Source of the DNA: Actinomycetota bacterium | GTDB lineage: Bacteria; Actinomycetota; Thermoleophilia; Miltoncostaeales; Miltoncostaeaceae | Reading direction: 5' to 3' | Assembly (NCBI GenBank): GCA_005788075.1 | Contig: SXZC01000107.1 | Span: 1 to 16,142, forward strand | DNA: 16,142 nucleotides | In this document: positions 12,245 to 16,142 of the stretch, piece by piece | How the letters are laid out: every line of letters starts with the position of its first letter | Position numbering within the stretch: position 1 is the stretch's first letter | Translations under genes and position numbers: made by a program | The notes under the pieces: generated by a model | Seen by the model: the letters and a program-made list of their open reading frames with translations, nothing else | Told to the model about the DNA's origin: nothing | Database searches by the model: none

Positions 12245-12250
12245 CGAGGC

Positions 12251-13387
12251 GTGCGGAACCTGATCCGGGCAGCCCTGCTGGCCGCGCTCATCGCGCCTGC
12301 CGCCGCCACGGCCCTCGGCCCTCCGCCGACACCGTCCGGCACCTCGTGGTTGCTCGTCGACGGCCAGACCGGCGAGGTGCTCGCGGAGCGCGATGCCGAC
12401 ACGGCGCGTCCCATGGCCAGCACCACGAAGATGATGACGGCCCTCGTGGCGCTCGAGAGCGGCGACCCCGACCGGGTCGTCACCGTGGTGCCGGCGGCTG
12501 GGGGAGTGGGGGAGTCGTCGGCGGGGCTCAAGCCCGGGCAGCGCATCACCATGCGCGACCTCATCCGCGGCCTCATGATCGGCAGCGGCAACGACGCGGC
12601 CATCGCGATCGCCTACGCCGTATCGGGGTCTGAGGCCGAGTTCGTCACCCGCATGAATGACAAGGCGAAGGAGATGGGCCTCACGGCCACGCGGTTCGCG
12701 AACCCGCACGGCCTCGACGAGCCCGGGCACAGGTCGTCGCCCCGCGACCTCCTGGTGCTGGGGCGGGCCGTGATGAAGGACCCGTTCCTGCGCGAGCTGG
12801 TGGGCCAGCGCCGCGTGAGCATCCCCAACCCCGCGGGGTCCGGGCGGGTGCAGCTCGAGAGCGAGAACGACCTGCTGTCGATCATGCCCGAGGCCGACGG
12901 CATCAAGACGGGCCACACCAACGGCGCCGGCTACGTGCTGGTGTCCCACGCGACGTCCGACAGGCTCGGACGCGACTTCTACGCGGTGGTGATGGGCGAG
13001 CCCGATCGCGCCACCCGCGCCGCCGACAGCAAGGCGCTGCTCGAGTGGGCGTTCTCCAACTACGCTCGCCCCGTGGTGATTCCGCGCGGGCGCACGGTGG
13101 TGGATCTGGCGGTTCAGGGCGTGCCTGGCGCGACCGTGGGCCTGGCGTCGCCCGCGCCCGTGGCCGCGACGGTACGGGTGGGCAAGCCGGTGTCGATGAG
13201 GGTGGTCGCCCCGTCCATGGCGTCGGCGCCGGTGCGTCGTGGCGAGCGGGTCGGGCGGGTGGAGGTGGTGCAGGACGGCGCGGTGGTGGCGCGTTCCGCG
13301 CTCGTGGCCACGGCCTCCGTGGATGCCGCAGGTTTCGGCGATTCGCTTAAGAACGCGTTCTCCGGGATAGGGTCCGTGTTCTCATGA
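12251..13387 (+). CDS. D-alanyl-D-alanine carboxypeptidase (peptidase S11, DacA/DacB type)
   Basis: 378 residues. Residues 1-21 form a signal peptide (VRNLIRAALLAALIAPAAA). The penicillin-binding fold shows the three active-site motifs in order: STTK with nucleophile Ser57 and Lys60, SGN at 112-114 and KTG at 219-221. The enzyme trims the terminal D-Ala from peptidoglycan stem peptides and so limits cross-linking; it is a beta-lactam target class. Residues ~285-370 form a beta-rich C-terminal domain (VVIPRGRTVVDLAVQGVPG...) like the membrane-proximal domain of PBP5-type enzymes, but no C-terminal amphipathic anchor stands out apart from NAFSGIGSVFS. The GTG start is favoured by the signal peptide and by TACCAT six bases upstream. 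It is divergent from the CtpE-like pump and overlaps the following kinase gene by ATGA. Confidence 0.9.
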   Translation: MRNLIRAALLAALIAPAAATALGPPPTPSGTSWLLVDGQTGEVLAERDADTARPMASTTKMMTALVALESGDPDRVVTVVPAAGGVGESSAGLKPGQRITMRDLIRGLMIGSGNDAAIAIAYAVSGSEAEFVTRMNDKAKEMGLTATRFANPHGLDEPGHRSSPRDLLVLGRAVMKDPFLRELVGQRRVSIPNPAGSGRVQLESENDLLSIMPEADGIKTGHTNGAGYVLVSHATSDRLGRDFYAVVMGEPDRATRAADSKALLEWAFSNYARPVVIPRGRTVVDLAVQGVPGATVGLASPAPVAATVRVGKPVSMRVVAPSMASAPVRRGERVGRVEVVQDGAVVARSALVATASVDAAGFGDSLKNAFSGIGSVFS

Positions 13388-14346
13388 TCCTCACCGTCAC
13401 GCTCAACGCGGCCCTCGACCGCACCCTCAGCGTCCCGAACTTCCAGGCGGGGCGCCGCCACCGGGCCAGCGAGGCCATGACGCTCCCGGGCGGCAAGGGC
13501 GTGAACATCGCCCGCGCGCTGCGCAACCTGGGCCAGCCCGTCATCGCCACCGGCCTCGCGGGCGGGCGCACAGGCACGGCGATCATCGAGCAGCTCACGG
13601 CCGAGGGAATCCTCAACGACTTCGTGCGCATCGCGGATGAGTCGCGCACCTCGACGGCGGTGGTGGATCCCACCTCGTTGCAACAGACCGAGATCAACGA
13701 GTACGGCCCATCCGTGGCCGACGCCGAGTTGGCGCTGCTCATGGAGAAGCTCGCCTACCTTGCGAAGGGCGCCGACATCGTCGTGCTCGCCGGATCGCTT
13801 CCCCGCGATGTGCCCGCCGACTTCTACGCGGTGCTCGCCGCGGAGATCGGCCGTGACGACCTGCCGATCGTCGTCGACGCACCCGGGCCTGCCCTGCGCA
13901 GCGCGCTTCCGGCCGAGCCCTGGCTCGTGAGCCCGAACGTGCGCGAGGCCGAGGAGGTGGTGGGCAACGAGTTCGCCGACGACGAGGACGCCGCGGTGGG
14001 CGCCGAGGCGCTGTGCTCGCTCGGGGCCCGCTCCGCGCTGGTGCACGACGAGCGCGGCTGCGTGGCCCGCCTGCCGGCAGCCGACGGCGGCAACGGGCGC
14101 ATCACGCTGCAGGCGCGCATCGGCGTGCGCACCGACGTGGTGAGCACCGTGGGCTCGGGTGATGCCTTTCTCGCCGGCTACCTGGCCGGCACGTACGAGG
14201 GCGATGACCGCGAGGCCGCGCTCCGGCGCGCCGTGGCATCGGGCGCGGCCAGCACCGGGTTGCTCGGCGCCGGCGTGGTGGACCCCGCCGACGTCAGCGC
14301 GCTCGCCCGCCAGGTGGCCGTGGAGGAGGTCGCCGCGGGGGCCTGA
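13384..14346 (+). CDS. PfkB-family sugar-phosphate kinase (1-phosphofructokinase / tagatose-6-phosphate kinase type)
   Basis: 320 residues, typical length. The start MILTVTLNAALDRTL and LPGGKGVNIARAL (GGKGVN at 36-41) are hallmarks of the FruK/LacC branch. The C-terminal signature is VSTVGSGDAFLAGYLAG with catalytic Asp260. The enzyme phosphorylates a phosphosugar such as fructose 1-phosphate, tagatose 6-phosphate or fructose 6-phosphate; which one cannot be read here. No PTS transporter, FruR regulator or aldolase is adjacent, so the symbol fruK is not given. Its ATG overlaps the carboxypeptidase stop (ATGA 13384-13387), a link to wall metabolism that is unusual for this kinase. A TAGGGT box at 13368-13373, ten bases before the ATG, might add a private promoter. 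The stop codon lies in the loop of a strong hairpin. Confidence 0.86.
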   Translation: MILTVTLNAALDRTLSVPNFQAGRRHRASEAMTLPGGKGVNIARALRNLGQPVIATGLAGGRTGTAIIEQLTAEGILNDFVRIADESRTSTAVVDPTSLQQTEINEYGPSVADAELALLMEKLAYLAKGADIVVLAGSLPRDVPADFYAVLAAEIGRDDLPIVVDAPGPALRSALPAEPWLVSPNVREAEEVVGNEFADDEDAAVGAEALCSLGARSALVHDERGCVARLPAADGGNGRITLQARIGVRTDVVSTVGSGDAFLAGYLAGTYEGDDREAALRRAVASGAASTGLLGAGVVDPADVSALARQVAVEEVAAGA

Positions 14347-14358
14347 GGGGCCCCCGCG
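14334..14358 (+). terminator. GC-rich hairpin with the kinase stop codon in its loop
   Basis: CGCGGGGGCC (14334-14343) pairs perfectly with GGCCCCCGCG (14349-14358), a 10-bp stem. The five-base loop TGAGG holds the kinase TGA. No T tract follows, so it would be a non-canonical terminator of the kind suggested for actinobacteria, or an mRNA-stabilising end. Confidence 0.5.
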
Positions 14359-14376
14359 ATGCGCTCGAAAGAGGCC

Positions 14377-14390
14377 TCCGGACGTCCGGA
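14377..14390. promoter_or_regulatory. 14-bp perfect palindrome at the guaB3-guaA promoter, candidate operator
   Basis: TCCGGACGTCCGGA is its own reverse complement and ends nine bases before the TAGGTT -10 box, covering the -35 region. A repressor dimer bound here would block the purine operon promoter. No regulator gene is adjacent. Confidence 0.45.
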
Positions 14391-14399
14391 CGGGGCTGG

Positions 14400-14405
14400 T
14401 AGGTT
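14400..14405 (+). promoter_or_regulatory. Putative -10 box TAGGTT of the guaB3-guaA operon
   Basis: TAGGTT fits TANNNT. Transcription would start near 14412, giving a leader of about 30 bases before GTG 14441 with a Shine-Dalgarno site (GGGGGAGA, 14429-14436). The leader is too short for a purine riboswitch. Confidence 0.42.
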
Positions 14406-14440
14406 GCCTCTTCAACCGACGAGCGACTGGGGGAGACCGG

Positions 14441-15601
14441 GTGGAGATCGAGATCGGCCGTGGCAAGCGAGGGCGACGGGCATACGGCCTCGATGAGATC
14501 GCCATCGTCCCCAGCAGGCGCACCCGCGACCCCGAGGACGTCGACCTCTCGTGGGAGCTCGGCCCCTACACGCTCGAGATGCCGCTGCTGGCATCCGCCA
14601 TGGATGGCGTGGTGTCCCCGGCCACCGCGATCGAGATCGGCAAGCTCGGCGGCCTCGGCGTGCTCAACCTCGAGGGCATCCAGAGCCGGTATGAGGATCC
14701 CGATGCCGAGCTGCGCAAGATCGCCGAGTACCCGCCCGAGACCGCCACGGCCGGCCTGCAGGACATCTACCGGGCCCGCGACGTCGACTCCGACCTCATG
14801 GTCGAGCGCATCAGGGAGATCAAGGCATCGGGCGTGCTCACGGCCGGATCGCTCACCCCTCAGCGCGTGGAGCAGTTCATCGGCCCGGCCCTCGACGCCG
14901 GCCTTGACATCCTGGTGATCCAGGGCACGGTGGTCTCGGCCGAGCACGTCTCGTCGTCGGTCGAGCCGCTCAACCTCAAGCAGTTCATCGCCGACCTCCC
15001 GGTGCCGGTCATCGTGGGCGGTTGCGCGTCGTACTCCACGGCGCTCCACCTCATGCGCACCGGCGCGGTGGGCGTGCTCGTGGGCGTGGGCCCCGGCGCG
15101 GCCTGCACCACCCGCCAGGTCATCGGCGTGGGCGTGCCGCAGGCCACCGCCATCGCCGACGCGGCCGGCGCGCGCATGCAGCACCTGCTCGAGACCGGCA
15201 ACTACGTGAACGTCATCGCCGACGGCGGCATGGCGTACGGCGGCGACCTCGCGAAGGCCATCGCCTGCGGCGCCGACGCCTGCATGGTGGGCTCGCCCCT
15301 CGCGAAGGCCGCCGAGGCACCCGGCCACGGCAACCACTGGGGCATGGCCACGTTCCACCCAGAGCTTCCGCGCGGCACCCGCGTGCGCACCCAGACCATC
15401 GGCACCATCCGCGAGATCCTGCTCGGCCCGGCCAACGAGAACGACGGCTCGCTCAACCTCATCGGCGGGCTTCGCAACGCCCTCGCCACCTGCGGCTACG
15501 AGTCGATCCAGAGCTTCCAGAAGTGCGAGGTGATGATCGCCCCCGCGCTCAAGACCGAGGGCAAGAAGCTGCAGCAGGCGCAGTCGGTCGGCATGGGCTG
15601 A
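14441..15601 (+). CDS. guaB3: GuaB3-family IMP dehydrogenase-related protein
   Basis: 386 residues. The opening VEIEIGRGKRGRRAYGLDEIAIVPSRR (residues 1-27, quoted in part: GRGKRGRRAYGLDEI) and LLASAMDGVVSPATAIEIG (50-67) are characteristic of the actinobacterial GuaB3 subfamily. The barrel carries the nucleotide-thioester Cys222 in GVGPGAACTTR (215-225), the glycine-rich phosphate site VIADGGMAYGGDLAKAI and CMVGSPLAKA (281-290). The CBS pair of ordinary IMP dehydrogenase is absent, giving the short length. For years its function was unclear; a cyanobacterial GuaB3 has been reported to act as a GMP reductase, so conversion of GMP to IMP is as likely as IMP oxidation. GTG 14441 is supported by GGGGGAGA five bases upstream. 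guaA follows after two bases, so both are one operon that balances IMP, XMP and GMP. Confidence 0.88.
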   Translation: MEIEIGRGKRGRRAYGLDEIAIVPSRRTRDPEDVDLSWELGPYTLEMPLLASAMDGVVSPATAIEIGKLGGLGVLNLEGIQSRYEDPDAELRKIAEYPPETATAGLQDIYRARDVDSDLMVERIREIKASGVLTAGSLTPQRVEQFIGPALDAGLDILVIQGTVVSAEHVSSSVEPLNLKQFIADLPVPVIVGGCASYSTALHLMRTGAVGVLVGVGPGAACTTRQVIGVGVPQATAIADAAGARMQHLLETGNYVNVIADGGMAYGGDLAKAIACGADACMVGSPLAKAAEAPGHGNHWGMATFHPELPRGTRVRTQTIGTIREILLGPANENDGSLNLIGGLRNALATCGYESIQSFQKCEVMIAPALKTEGKKLQQAQSVGMG

Positions 15602-15603
15602 CG

Positions 15604-16142
15604 GTGGCGTTCCACCTCGCCCCCGAGCTCGAGGCCCAGGCGGCCGACGGCATCCTCGTCGTCGACTTCGGCGCCCAGTACAGCCAGCTCATCGCGCGCA
15701 GGGTGCGCGAGTGCCGGGTGTTCTCGGCCATCGTCCCGCACGACATCGACCCCTCCGAGATCGAGCGCATCCGCCCGGGCGGCATCATCCTCTCGGGCGG
15801 CCCCGCCTCGGTGTACGAGGACGGCGCTCCGTCCCTCGACCGGCGGCTGCTCGAGCTGGGCATCCCCGTTCTGGGCATTTGCTACGGCATGCAGTCGATG
15901 GCGCAGGCGCTGGGCGGCGTGGTCACCAACAACGGATCGGGCGAGTTCGGGCGCACGGACATCCGGGTGCACTCGCGTGACGGGCTGTTCCGCGACCTCC
16001 CGGCCGAGACCTGCTGGATGAGCCACCGCGACGCCGTCACCACCGCCCCCGAGGGATTCGCGGTGACGGCCGAGACCCCCGGAGCGCCCATCGCCGCCAT
16101 GGAGGACCGCGCCGGTCGCAGGTTCGGGGTGCAGTTCCACCC
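15604..16142 (+). CDS. guaA: GMP synthase, N-terminal glutamine amidotransferase part (truncated by window end)
   Basis: 179 complete residues are visible and the frame runs off the window. GMP synthase aminates XMP to GMP using glutamine and ATP. The class I amidotransferase domain begins GILVVDFGAQYSQLIARRVRE (16-36, a GuaA hallmark), has the oxyanion segment ILSGGPASVYE (62-72), the nucleophile Cys93 in VLGICYGMQ (89-97), SGEFGR (112-117) and WMSHRD (138-143). It reaches VQFHP with the triad His179 at the last codons; the matching Glu and the ATP-pyrophosphatase domain lie beyond the window. GTG 15604 is two bases after the guaB3 stop, indicating coupled translation. About 14 residues precede the conserved core, so a slightly different start is possible. 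Confidence 0.93.
   Translation, partial: MAFHLAPELEAQAADGILVVDFGAQYSQLIARRVRECRVFSAIVPHDIDPSEIERIRPGGIILSGGPASVYEDGAPSLDRRLLELGIPVLGICYGMQSMAQALGGVVTNNGSGEFGRTDIRVHSRDGLFRDLPAETCWMSHRDAVTTAPEGFAVTAETPGAPIAAMEDRAGRRFGVQFH

Noticed and set aside
14406..14440. Purine riboswitch upstream of guaB3
   Set aside because: The predicted leader is only about 30 bases, too short for any known purine aptamer, and no conserved core is seen.

Overview
The window is very GC-rich and densely coding, with frequent GTG starts and short intergenic gaps. GuaB3 next to guaA, a CtpE-like PEGL-type P-type ATPase, TANNNT -10 boxes placed almost directly on start codons, and a secreted PD40 beta-propeller point to an actinobacterium. 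A deep lineage such as Thermoleophilia is my best guess, from the style of the proteins and not from any marker gene. I see no tRNA, rRNA, CRISPR array, insertion sequence or phage gene, and no gap without a gene exceeds 300 bases.

Layout. 1-282 is the 3' end of a VOC/glyoxalase-like gene. It converges on a minus-strand pair: a secreted seven-repeat PD40 propeller (670-2517) and a small PH-like hypothetical protein (287-670), joined by a TGATG stop-start overlap. A cell-wall amidase (2607-3650) converges on a MarR regulator (3647-4114), the two sharing a CTAG stop. Divergent from MarR is a DEDDh exonuclease with an N-terminal winged-helix-like region (4213-5109), which ends in a good intrinsic terminator. 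Next come mutY (5169-5966) and a coupled MutT-type Nudix gene (5966-6421), a pair suited to 8-oxoguanine defence, and a 57-residue charged protein (6437-6610).

6682-8054 holds the least explained genes: a multi-pass membrane protein with a repeated E...G-x-(W/Y)-x-(W/Y) signature, coupled to a soluble protein made of two copies of a roughly 52-residue unit ending in AWxEGHxxGEDxCxGCD. A beta-hydroxyacid dehydrogenase (8065-8922) coupled to a glutathione transferase-fold protein (8922-9593) follows. The gap to the convergent P-type ATPase (9746-12184, minus) is almost filled by a 130-bp inverted-repeat element. The ATPase diverges from a D-alanyl-D-alanine carboxypeptidase (12251-13387), which overlaps a PfkB-family sugar kinase (13384-14346) by ATGA. 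The window ends in a purine operon, guaB3 (14441-15601) and guaA (15604 onward, cut off), with a 14-bp palindrome at its promoter.

Themes. Three systems touch the envelope (amidase, carboxypeptidase, CtpE-like pump), two act on DNA or nucleotide quality (exonuclease, mutY-mutT) and one on guanine nucleotides. Most transcription units appear to start as leaderless mRNAs, while genes inside units are joined by one-base TGATG or four-base ATGA overlaps. The strongest candidates for something undescribed are the duplicated Cys/His/acidic motif protein with its membrane partner, and the inverted-repeat element at 9604-9733.
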